NCBI GenBank assembly: GCA_946183335.1
Contig: CAMGZN010000005.1
Location: forward strand, 1 to 22,065
DNA: 22,065 bases
Direction of reading: 5' to 3'
From: an uncultured Caryophanales bacterium
GTDB lineage: Bacteria; Bacillota_I; Bacilli_A; RFN20; CAG-826
The position numbers and the translations under genes were made by a program. Each line of letters starts with the position of its first letter. Position 1 is the first letter of the stretch. This document shows, one piece after another, positions 1-5,722 of the stretch. The notes below the pieces were generated by a model. It saw only the letters and a list, made by a program, of their open reading frames with translations, was not told the origin of the DNA and did not search any database.

Positions 1-108
1 AATAATTAATTTTCTCAACGCTATTCTTTGAATATCCTGAGGCAACTTCCGAGAAAATTCTTGTTGAAATATTCTCTCGGTTTCCTTGTCTTTAAAATTT
101 ACTATCAT
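1..108 (-). CDS. higB: HigB/RelE-family toxin of a type II toxin-antitoxin system, N-terminal part only
   Basis: The reading frame is open from ATG at 108-106 to the window edge, giving 36 residues that begin MIVNFKDKETERIF and continue with KLPQDIQRIALRKL. That second string is characteristic of the N-terminus of HigB/RelE/ParE-superfamily toxins, ribosome-dependent mRNA interferases of about 90-110 residues. The catalytic C-terminal part lies outside the window. In higBA loci the toxin gene usually comes first and the HTH antitoxin follows, so an antitoxin would be expected off the left edge. A well-formed promoter sits directly against the start codon (113-141), so the mRNA is probably leaderless. 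Family assignment rests on pattern recognition of the N-terminus only. Whether the gene is complete cannot be seen. Confidence 0.75.
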   Translation of the reverse strand, partial: MIVNFKDKETERIFQQEFSRKLPQDIQRIALRKLII

Positions 109-112
109 AAAT

Positions 113-141
113 AATATACCTTTCTTACGTGTATATGTCAA
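113..141 (-). promoter_or_regulatory. SigA-type promoter of the toxin gene, abutting the start codon
   Basis: On the minus strand a perfect -35 box TTGACA (136-141) is followed by a 17-base spacer and the -10 box TATATT (113-118). Only four bases separate the -10 box from the ATG at 108. Transcription would start at or within a base or two of the start codon, leaving no room for a Shine-Dalgarno. The AAGG inside the spacer would not be transcribed. Confidence 0.75.
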
Positions 142-159
142 ACAGATAGATTTGAGTTT

Positions 160-187
160 AAAAAAACGCAAATCAAAAATGGATTTG
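160..187 (-). terminator. Intrinsic terminator of the small RNA
   Basis: On the minus strand CAAATC (182-187) and GATTTG (169-174) form a 6-bp stem with a 7-nt loop. CG and seven T residues (160-166) follow. The stem is AT-rich but the T-run is long. It lies just upstream of the toxin promoter and would insulate the two units. Confidence 0.55.
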
Positions 188-248
188 AGGAAACTTTAAT
201 GCTGATGAACTGGGCCGCTCGAAGACATTAAAGCGGCTTTCTTAGTTC
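160..248 (-). ncRNA. Candidate ~90-nt structured small RNA with pseudoknot potential
   Basis: A minus-strand unit has its own extended -10 promoter (252-260) and an intrinsic terminator (160-187). The predicted transcript starts near 248. GAACT (244-248) pairs with AGTTC (207-211). Inside it GCCGCT (232-237) pairs with AGCGGC (214-219) around a 12-nt loop. The loop bases TTAATG are complementary to CATTAA just 3' of the stem (about 194-201), which would make an H-type pseudoknot. In a competing fold, CTTTAATG (226-233) pairs with CATTAAAG (194-201) and opens the inner stem. No Rfam class is recognised. It could be an independent sRNA or a leader or riboswitch ahead of the toxin gene. Confidence 0.5.
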
Positions 249-251
249 CAA

Positions 252-260
252 ATTATAGCA
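252..260 (-). promoter_or_regulatory. Extended -10 promoter for the small RNA
   Basis: The minus strand reads TGCTATAAT, a perfect -10 hexamer (252-257) with the TGn extension. No convincing -35 box is visible 17 bases upstream, which is tolerable for an extended -10 promoter. The predicted start near 245-249 coincides with the 5' edge of the folded element. Confidence 0.5.
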
Positions 261-274
261 AATTATTTTTGAAT

Positions 275-409
275 TTAATTTTTATTCGTGTTTTCCTTAT
301 TGAACAACAACTTTATACTTTGACACGAGCCAAAGATAGTAATCACACCAAGTGCAAAGAACATTTACGGTTATTAATCCATAGTAAGTTAATAAAAAGA
401 CCTTTTCAT
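275..409 (-). pseudogene. Possible frameshifted small membrane protein
   Basis: Three frames on the minus strand join into one plausible short protein. ATG at 409-407 reads MKR. The next frame reads VFLLTYYGLITVNV. The third frame (364-275) reads MFFALGVITIFGS and ends NKENTNKN before TAA at 275-277. Restoring about one A near 403 and two T near 360 would give a continuous protein of about 45 residues with one transmembrane segment. No homologue is recognised and no Shine-Dalgarno is evident. The third frame alone could instead be a real 29-residue peptide starting at 364. This is inference from reading-frame continuity and hydrophobicity. Confidence 0.25.
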
Positions 410-419
410 TTTATGTTTT

Positions 420-615
420 AACCACGTCCATTTTTTTATCCTAGCTGGACCGGTATGCATTATCCTCACTGACAGGTACAGGGCAGGAATGTTCCCAGAC
501 AATTCAATACGAGTATTGGGAAAGAAAAAGCCCTGAATTCACAAGGCTTCATCATATGCTGGACACACTATTTTATACCGGGAAAACGCGGGGTAGAAAT
601 AGGTGAACTATGGTT
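420..615. ncRNA. Candidate ~196-nt structured RNA element (rod-like nested helices)
   Basis: A nested set of complementary segments spans this gene-free stretch: 420-424/611-615 (AACCA/TGGTT), 440-443/600-603, 450-456/575-581 (CCGGTAT/ATACCGG), 457-460/556-559, 479-484/530-535 (CAGGGC/GCCCTG), 492-496/518-522 and 505-509/514-518. Between the fourth and fifth helices is a large, nearly symmetric internal loop of about 18 and 20 nt. Length and layout resemble 6S RNA (closing stem, central bubble, apical stem), but no diagnostic sequence is recognised. The strand is not resolved. A weak minus-strand promoter-like pair lies at the right edge. No T-run terminator is seen on either side. A 3'-UTR structure of the SipW operon is an alternative. 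Confidence 0.4.
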
Positions 616-641
616 GTCTCAGGTCAGTTATTCAATTTGGT

Positions 642-1454
642 CTAAAAATCTCCATTTGATCCATAGGTAACTTCGCCATCGCTACACGTAACAGAAACAT
701 TACCTGAAGCACCAGTGAAGAAGGTGTATCCACTACCATATTTCTCAGCGCTATTAGCAATAAGAGTTTTAAACTGCTCTTTTGTACCAGAATAGTTAAT
801 CACAACTGTCAATCGATAGATGTCCATCTTAAATGTTTCATATCCAAGATATTTTAATGATGCAGGAAGAGTAAAGGTCATAGTTGTATTTCTTACACAA
901 GAAATGGTGTTGAATGCTTTATCGCAAAGATATTCATATCCTTCAGGAACATTAACGGAGATGTCTTTGCTAATAAGAACACCGCCAACTTCCATTGATA
1001 AAGGTTGAGATAATCCTAAGATTGGATAATCTGTTCCATCAATGGAAACAATTTCTGGTAGATTAACTGTCGCGTTAGTTGAAAACCAATTACTAGCAAT
1101 GTTGCTTGCGGCGTATTTGGTAACTGCTAAATCACCATTTTCATCTAGACCGATGTTCATCGTGACTTCACCACCATGAAGGACTTGTTCTTCTGGATAA
1201 GAAACCTCTGCATTTTCAATTACTTCACCATTAATAGAAACATTACCATTTTCATCCACCTTAATTGTTTCTCCAGGTTCAATTGGAGGAGGATCAAGGA
1301 ATGTCCACTTATTTGTGACTCCAGCATTAATTACTTCGACTGGTGAATCGCTTTTATTGAATTGCCAAGAAGCATAACCAAAAGTAATCGATGATAAAAC
1401 ACCGAGAGCAAGAATAGATATTAAGCTAATAAGTCTGATCTTACGATTGAGCAT
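642..1454 (-). CDS. SipW-dependent surface protein with BspA-like C-terminal region
   Basis: A 270-residue exported protein, last gene of the SipW operon, four bases after the peptidase stop. An N-terminal signal segment (about residues 1-28, LISLISILALGVLSSITFGY) is followed by ASWQFNKS. This nearly repeats the AAWQFNKS of the first operon protein, so both are probably cleaved by the SipW enzyme encoded between them. An acidic low-complexity stretch with PPPIEPGE follows (about 54-80). The C-terminal part, with LPASLKYLGYETF, INYSGTKEQFKTL and VTCSDG, resembles the ends of BspA-type leucine-rich-repeat surface proteins. I infer a secreted or matrix-associated structural or adhesive protein. 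No sorting signal (LPXTG) or C-terminal membrane anchor is seen. The ribosome-binding site is weak and translational coupling is likely. No clear terminator follows. Confidence 0.75.
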   Translation of the reverse strand: MLNRKIRLISLISILALGVLSSITFGYASWQFNKSDSPVEVINAGVTNKWTFLDPPPIEPGETIKVDENGNVSINGEVIENAEVSYPEEQVLHGGEVTMNIGLDENGDLAVTKYAASNIASNWFSTNATVNLPEIVSIDGTDYPILGLSQPLSMEVGGVLISKDISVNVPEGYEYLCDKAFNTISCVRNTTMTFTLPASLKYLGYETFKMDIYRLTVVINYSGTKEQFKTLIANSAEKYGSGYTFFTGASGNVSVTCSDGEVTYGSNGDF

Positions 1455-1457
1455 ATT

Positions 1458-2291
1458 TTATTCTTCTTTTTTTTCCTTTTTTGTTGATATTCCTAGTTCT
1501 TCTAAACGATGATTCTTAATTTTTTCCCATTTAATAATTGCAATATCGCTGATGACATATATCGCGATAACTGCAATAATGGAATAAATTCCATATCCAG
1601 AGCCAAAGAAAAGAATTACTAAGCCAATGTACTTAGTATCTTGACCTTGGTAATGGTATAAGATTTGTTCGCGTTTAACTGACGCATCTTCTCCAGGAGC
1701 ATTATCTCCCCTAAAAATGAGAGTGCCATCTTCACGCTTACCTATGTATCGGTGTGTGATGATCTTGCCACCACTATTTTTATAACCATAAACATCATAA
1801 ACATGTAAATCGGAGTCTTTTTGTAAAACGTCAAATCGAACAAAATCACCAACATTGAATTGGTCGTGTTCAATCTTTGTCTCAGCTTCGTTTAAATCAA
1901 TTAAATATTTTGATGAATATTGGTCAATAAGCTTTTCCTTATAGGCCTCGTTATAATAACCTTCCATTGAATTGGAGGCGATAGCAAGAGATACGTGATT
2001 GTTTGTAACGAATTGTCTTCCTTTAATGCGATAAACCCCTGAAACTAACGCAAGAGAGACTAATCCGATACAAACGAGTACTGAGGTGCATTGCATAAAA
2101 GCACCCAGCACTCGTTTAGATTTTTTCTTATTATCTTCAACTTCTTTTTTGAATTCGTCATCAAGTTTACCTAAGCTAGATAACTGCTTAGCCGATTTTA
2201 AAATCATGCTATAAGCAAAAATAACTAATCCAATAATTAGAGCTGAAAGAATTGCCAAGGTGATAATAATTATTACCACCAAACCAGTCAT
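1458..2291 (-). CDS. sipW: SipW-type signal peptidase I (ER/archaeal-type, Ser-His)
   Basis: A 277-residue membrane protease that should remove the signal peptides of the two flanking surface proteins. Membrane segments lie at about 3-31, 65-88 and 220-250. The catalytic serine is Ser108 in ASNSMEG. The general base is His180 in ITHRYIG, where ordinary bacterial type I peptidases use lysine. The conserved RGDNAPGED stretch is at about 194-202. These mark the S26B/SipW group. Oddities are an extra N-terminal hydrophobic segment with a charged stretch (about 42-60), loss of the usual proline after SME, and about 35 residues between the serine box and the FNVGD motif that normally follows within ten or so. 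The start is supported by AGAG about seven bases upstream. It is the middle gene of a three-gene operon. Confidence 0.88.
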   Translation of the reverse strand: MTGLVVIIIITLAILSALIIGLVIFAYSMILKSAKQLSSLGKLDDEFKKEVEDNKKKSKRVLGAFMQCTSVLVCIGLVSLALVSGVYRIKGRQFVTNNHVSLAIASNSMEGYYNEAYKEKLIDQYSSKYLIDLNEAETKIEHDQFNVGDFVRFDVLQKDSDLHVYDVYGYKNSGGKIITHRYIGKREDGTLIFRGDNAPGEDASVKREQILYHYQGQDTKYIGLVILFFGSGYGIYSIIAVIAIYVISDIAIIKWEKIKNHRLEELGISTKKEKKEE

Positions 2292-2308
2292 TTATAACTC
2301 TCTATAAA

Positions 2309-2848
2309 TTAGGCAACTGTAGCTGTGTATGTGAAGGTAACTTTTGCACCTTCAAGAGCACTCTTCATCGCGTCAAAATTGGCTTTGGTTGTTGGTTTAT
2401 TAACCCAAGCAACTGTTGGCAAAGTGTAGGTAGCTTCTTTGACGTTTGCACTTGCTGTAGGTGTTCCTAAAGCGCCACCTGAGAGTGAGATATATGCATC
2501 AAATGCACTATCAGCTGCAAATGTAGCTGTTAAGTTAACATCAGAAACATCGCCAGCAGCTTCAGAACCTGTATAAGTTACTGTGAATGATGTTAACCCG
2601 TCTGTGACTTCTTCTTCACTGTTTGTATGATCAGAAACAGTCCATCCAAGGAATCCTTGGTCAAGAGTTAAATAGAATGTTTCTTGAGATAATGTGATTT
2701 CTCCAACGCTTGCATCTTTGGTGATAGCAACGTTAGCGTTCGCAACTTTGTCTGCACTTTTGTTAAATTGCCAGGCAGCAAAAGCTGTTCCAACTAAAGC
2801 TAAAGCGCCCATTGTAGCAACTGCAGAGATCTTACTTGTAATCTTCAT
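2309..2848 (-). CDS. Small SipW-dependent secreted protein (TasA/camelysin-like)
   Basis: A 179-residue exported protein. A signal peptide (about residues 1-24, ending LALVGTAFA) precedes AAWQFNKSADK. The remainder is Ala/Thr/Val-rich with alternating beta-type patterns and no cysteine, and ends TFTYTATVA with no anchor. Placement immediately before a SipW peptidase gene and the general architecture match the TasA/camelysin class, which form extracellular fibres or surface proteins. Direct sequence identity with TasA is not evident, so this is a contextual call. It is the first gene of the operon, with a strong Shine-Dalgarno (GGGAGGT, eight bases before ATG) and a structured leader, which suggests high expression. 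Confidence 0.75.
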   Translation of the reverse strand: MKITSKISAVATMGALALVGTAFAAWQFNKSADKVANANVAITKDASVGEITLSQETFYLTLDQGFLGWTVSDHTNSEEEVTDGLTSFTVTYTGSEAAGDVSDVNLTATFAADSAFDAYISLSGGALGTPTASANVKEATYTLPTVAWVNKPTTKANFDAMKSALEGAKVTFTYTATVA

Positions 2849-2877
2849 AAAATAATACCTCCCAATGAGATTCTTTA

Positions 2878-2925
2878 GAGTTTGTTGTTGATTCAGGGAT
2901 TAAGCAAACTCCCCAATAATTTGGG
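2878..2925 (-). promoter_or_regulatory. Structured 5' leader of the SipW operon
   Basis: Two hairpins lie between the predicted transcription start (near 2928) and the Shine-Dalgarno. CCCAA/TTGGG (2912-2916 and 2921-2925) has a four-base loop. GAGTTTG/CAAACTC (2905-2911 and 2878-2884) has a 20-nt loop. The second is a perfect 7-bp stem close to the ribosome-binding site (about 2854-2864). Both could stabilise the mRNA or regulate initiation. No known riboswitch class is recognised. Confidence 0.5.
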
Positions 2926-2934
2926 CGTTAAAGT

Positions 2935-2961
2935 TTTATACCCAAAACACATCAATGTCAA
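2935..2961 (-). promoter_or_regulatory. Promoter of the SipW operon
   Basis: On the minus strand a perfect TTGACA (2956-2961) is separated by 15 bases from TATAAA (2935-2940). The short spacer would make basal activity weaker than the good boxes imply, a common trait of activated promoters. The -10 region also reads GGGTAT, like a SigB -10 element, but no matching GTTT-type -35 is seen. Confidence 0.55.
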
Positions 2962-3055
2962 TACAAAAAACTTAAAAGTTATTTAGAATAAATAAATATC
3001 ATATTCTTTCTTAAATTCTTTCTTTTTGTATGCTCTTCTTTCCCTTACGAATGTT

Positions 3056-3112
3056 GTGCTCAATTAGCACTACATTTTTTAAAAGTGCAATCTTAAAGTG
3101 CAAATTGCACTT
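3056..3112. promoter_or_regulatory. Cluster of GTGC inverted repeats upstream of the SipW operon
   Basis: GTGCT/AGCAC (3056-3060 and 3066-3070) forms a short hairpin followed on the plus strand by TACATTTTTT. A third copy of the core, AAAGTGCAA, is at 3082-3090. A perfect AAGTGCA-N3-TGCACTT palindrome lies at 3096-3112. The palindrome and repeated half-site look like a regulator-binding region. The first hairpin could alternatively be a plus-strand terminator, although no plus-strand gene is known upstream. It is about 100-160 bases upstream of the operon promoter. The bound protein is unknown. Confidence 0.4.
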
Positions 3113-3133
3113 AAAAAAGAAATACATTAGAAA

Positions 3134-3151
3134 AGGCCTCTTTAGAGGCCT
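3134..3151 (-). terminator. Terminator downstream of tRNA-Ala (bidirectional shape)
   Basis: A perfect 7-bp stem AGGCCTC/GAGGCCT with a four-base loop. On the minus strand it is followed by TTTTCT, 17 bases past the tRNA 3' end. On the plus strand it is followed by TAATTTTT. Confidence 0.8.
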
Positions 3152-3167
3152 AATTTTTAAAGATGGG

Positions 3168-3240
3168 TGGATCTGACCGGGCTCGAACCGGCTACCTCAT
3201 CGTTGCGAACGATGCGCTCTCCCAGGTGAGCTACAGACCC
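3168..3240 (-). tRNA. tRNA-Ala (anticodon CGC)
   Basis: The minus strand folds into a full cloverleaf: acceptor GGGTCTG/CAGATCC, D stem GCTC/GAGC, anticodon stem CATCG/CGATG with loop TTCGCAA (anticodon CGC, reading GCG), and T arm with TTCGAGC. The acceptor stem contains G3-T70, the alanine identity wobble pair, which settles the amino acid. The 3' CCA is not encoded (the bases after A73 are CCC), so it must be added post-transcriptionally. Positions 15 and 48 are C and A rather than the usual purine-pyrimidine (Levitt) pair. Confidence 0.92.
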
Positions 3241-3251
3241 AGAGCGATATT

Positions 3252-3279
3252 ATTATAATATCAAAGAGACATTATTCAA
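3252..3279 (-). promoter_or_regulatory. Promoter of tRNA-Ala
   Basis: TTGAAT (3274-3279), a 16-base spacer and a perfect TATAAT (3252-3257) lie on the minus strand just upstream of the tRNA. They overlap the last codons of rmuC. The tRNA is therefore probably transcribed independently. Confidence 0.7.
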
Positions 3280-4483
3280 TATCGATTTGTTCTAGTTCGC
3301 TACCGATTTCAGCTGGATCGTTTGCTTTAATACCTTCAAACTTCGAAGTGATACGAGAGACTCTTGAATCTAAAGATTCACGAGCTTTTGTTGCGAGTTC
3401 AAGACGATTTGATAGTGTTTCCCATTCACGGGCAAACATTTCAAAATCTTTACCAAGTTTCGCGAGATTTTTTGAAATCTCTTGAGCGTTCTTGGCTCGT
3501 TCAACTTCAATACGAACCATATTTATAGTTACTAAGATTGCAGGAAGAGTTGAAGGAGATGTAAGAATGACTTTCTTTTCTCTGGCATAATCAACTACTT
3601 CTTGTAATTCATGATGAATAAAGGCAAAGACTCCATCGTTTGGAATAAACATTAAAGCCTCAGGAGCAGTTTTGTTTTCAACAATGTATTTATCTTTGAT
3701 AACCGTGATGTGTTTCTTTACAGCGGCGGCAAAGTCGCGTTTAAGAGATTCTTTTTCTTCTTCAGATTCAGCATCAAATAAACGAGCATAGTCTTGGAAT
3801 GGGAATTTAGAGTCAATGCAGATCATCTTGTTTGGTTCTGGCATGAAGACCACCGCATCCGCACGAACATCATCTCCGTCCTTAACACGTTTCATGGTGT
3901 ATTGTTCTTCGTAACATCCAGCGGTATCTCCAAAGACGTTATGGAGAACCATCTGGAGTTGATATTCACCATATTGACCACGTGATTGGTTACCTTCTAA
4001 AACAGCTTTCAAAGAGACAACTTCCTTGCCAAGTCCCTCCATTTGTTTTTGGGCGTCATCAATGGCTTGAAGACGCTCACGGACTTGGGCCATGGTTTCG
4101 CTTGTTCCCTTAAAACCTTCTTTTAATTTATCGTCAACTTTCTTGTCTAATTGGGTAATTTTTTCTTCCATTTGCTTATTCAGAGCATCAATACGTTTTT
4201 GAAGATATTCATTGATTTCTGACTGGAAATGACTGAGGTTTTGCTGGGTTTTTTCGGTATTGTTACCAAATTCTTTGGTTAATTTGTTCATTCCTTCTGA
4301 GACAGCTAATTGGATAGTTTTCTCTGTTTGCTTGTCCATCATTTCTAGACGAGCTTTTAGGTCACCAGTTTGTTCGCTGGAGACACCTTTTCTTCCTTTC
4401 AAAAGAAGAACTAAAACAACCGCCATTCCAATAAGGAGAATCGCGACTAATGCAATAAGAATAATGACAACTGTATCCGACAT
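3272..4483 (-). CDS. rmuC: DNA recombination protein RmuC family
   Basis: A 403-residue protein with an N-terminal membrane anchor (about residues 4-28). A long coiled coil follows (about 40-150, rich in Q/E/K heptads). The C-terminal domain contains ADAVVFMPEPNKMICIDSKFPF, the PD-(D/E)XK nuclease-like core with the DSKFP signature of RmuC. RmuC proteins limit inversion or rearrangement at short repeats and have been linked to DNA processing. The biochemical activity is inferred, not shown. The start at 4483 (MSDTVV) is chosen over an upstream in-frame start at 4501 because AGAGGT lies about seven bases before it and the upstream codon overlaps the promoter. Confidence 0.92.
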   Translation of the reverse strand: MSDTVVIILIALVAILLIGMAVVLVLLLKGRKGVSSEQTGDLKARLEMMDKQTEKTIQLAVSEGMNKLTKEFGNNTEKTQQNLSHFQSEINEYLQKRIDALNKQMEEKITQLDKKVDDKLKEGFKGTSETMAQVRERLQAIDDAQKQMEGLGKEVVSLKAVLEGNQSRGQYGEYQLQMVLHNVFGDTAGCYEEQYTMKRVKDGDDVRADAVVFMPEPNKMICIDSKFPFQDYARLFDAESEEEKESLKRDFAAAVKKHITVIKDKYIVENKTAPEALMFIPNDGVFAFIHHELQEVVDYAREKKVILTSPSTLPAILVTINMVRIEVERAKNAQEISKNLAKLGKDFEMFAREWETLSNRLELATKARESLDSRVSRITSKFEGIKANDPAEIGSELEQIDIE

Positions 4484-4502
4484 AAAAATTACCTCTGACA
4501 AT

Positions 4503-4533
4503 ATTATATCTTAATTTTTGACATAAATGACAA
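4503..4533 (-). promoter_or_regulatory. Promoter and inverted repeat upstream of rmuC
   Basis: TTGTCA (4528-4533) and a perfect TATAAT (4503-4508) are 19 bases apart on the minus strand. The -35 lies within an imperfect inverted repeat ATTTTTG/CAAAAAT (about 4513-4536), directly after the stop of the upstream membrane protein gene. The repeat could be a weak terminator for that gene or an operator. Confidence 0.45.
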
Positions 4534-4537
4534 AAAT

Positions 4538-5665
4538 TTAATTTTCTTGTTCTTTCTTGAGTTCTTCGATCTTTTGCTGAACGGCTTCTTCTTCCTTTAG
4601 CTCAGCAAGTTCTTCTTTCGCTTCAGCCTTCTCGTATGTGTTCTCTTTTGGTTTCACATACTTCGCAACAATAATTAAAATCAAAGCAAGCGAAAGAAGA
4701 ATAATACTAACAATTCCAGTACGACCAATGACGTATTTCACACCATAGGCTTCTTCAGATTTAATAATGACTAAAATAATCGCGCCGACAAGGAACGCTA
4801 GACCAAGCAAAGTACTCAAAAAAGTCTTGAAATGATACTCTTTTTGCTTATGTTGCTTCTTTAACCAACGTGATTTTTTGACACAACCAAGTGAGTATTG
4901 AAGACCACTTCCCATACACTTAAATGCATCAAAGAAGAGGAACAAAGCCACAATCTGCATAATCAATGCAACGATAACGTCTTTCGAGAAATCAGAGAAG
5001 ACTCTCGTGAAGTAGTTAGTTAATTCATCAACCATTGCAATTCGTTGACCACCAGCAGCATTTGCGACAGGTGAGTGCATACCAATCGAAATAGTCACAA
5101 AAATTAACACCGCTACACCAAACATTAAAACAGCATGGATGAATGCTTTTCCCGGCCTGTCGCTTTTTAATCCTTCAACGACTCTTAAGAAGGCGACGAT
5201 AATGATACCAAGTAACGCGGCAAGGTTCATAAACGCTAAACCAATGTCATAATGCCAACTTGGATAATAGGCGTACATCATCATTGAGAAAATCGCGACT
5301 TGGACACAGACAGAAATCATGTCTTCACCATAGTAGTCGTTCGCGGTAAATAAATTCTTAAGGTTCTTTCCAATGAACTTAAAGAAGCAAAGAATAACAC
5401 GCACTAGCAAAGCTAATGCTAAAGAAATAACGATAATGCTTCTTACAAGTGAGACGATCGCAACAACTTTATCAAATGTTGCATCTTTAATGTTTTTAAA
5501 GAAATCGACAATTTCCTTAACAACGTTATAAACAGTAATTGATTCTCCACCATTAATTTTAACAAGTGGAAGAAAAATACCCATTGCGATAAAAACAAAT
5601 ACCGCCAGGGACGCCATAACAGCGATTACATAAAAAATAGAACGACGATTGTGTGTTTCTGCCAT
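4538..5665 (-). CDS. Polytopic membrane protein of unknown function with charged C-terminal tail
   Basis: About 375 residues with roughly eight hydrophobic segments. The first lies at about 10-35; others include stretches with VSLVRSIIVISLALALLVRVI, VCVQVAIFSMMMYAY, AALLGIIIVAFL, VLMFGVAVLIFVTI, VALIMQIVALFLFF, LLGLAFLVGAIILVII and IVSIILLSLALILIIV. It ends in a Glu/Lys-rich helical tail (KAEAKEELAELKEEEAVQQ) likely to be coiled coil and cytoplasmic. I do not recognise the family and see no catalytic motif. The start is the ATG at 5665, with AAGGAT seven bases upstream, rather than the in-frame TTG at 5683. A -10 TATAAT at 5685-5690 gives a short leader. It is divergent from the polymerase gene and convergent with nothing; rmuC follows 54 bases downstream with its own promoter. 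Confidence 0.8.
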   Translation of the reverse strand: MAETHNRRSIFYVIAVMASLAVFVFIAMGIFLPLVKINGGESITVYNVVKEIVDFFKNIKDATFDKVVAIVSLVRSIIVISLALALLVRVILCFFKFIGKNLKNLFTANDYYGEDMISVCVQVAIFSMMMYAYYPSWHYDIGLAFMNLAALLGIIIVAFLRVVEGLKSDRPGKAFIHAVLMFGVAVLIFVTISIGMHSPVANAAGGQRIAMVDELTNYFTRVFSDFSKDVIVALIMQIVALFLFFDAFKCMGSGLQYSLGCVKKSRWLKKQHKQKEYHFKTFLSTLLGLAFLVGAIILVIIKSEEAYGVKYVIGRTGIVSIILLSLALILIIVAKYVKPKENTYEKAEAKEELAELKEEEAVQQKIEELKKEQEN

Positions 5666-5722
5666 AAATTTATCCTTAATCAAAATTATAAATTTTAATT
5701 GATAAGAAAAAAACTATTTTTT

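Noticed and set aside
1..250. Type III toxin-antitoxin (ToxIN-like) with the pseudoknot RNA as antitoxin
   Set aside because: The RNA is not a tandem repeat, and the adjacent protein N-terminus fits HigB/RelE, not ToxN.
527..537. AAAAAGCCCTGAA shared with the terminator at 9357-9370
   Set aside because: Short match built from common terminator-like composition; most likely chance.
420..615. RNase P RNA, tmRNA, SRP RNA or T-box identity for the folded element
   Set aside because: None of the diagnostic strings (GAGGAAAGTCC, tmRNA acceptor and T arm, SRP tetraloop core, T-box AGGGTGGNACCGCG) occurs on either strand.
2935..2945. SigB-type promoter (GGGTAT) for the SipW operon
   Set aside because: The matching GTTT-type -35 is not at the required distance, whereas TTGACA/TATAAA fits a SigA promoter.
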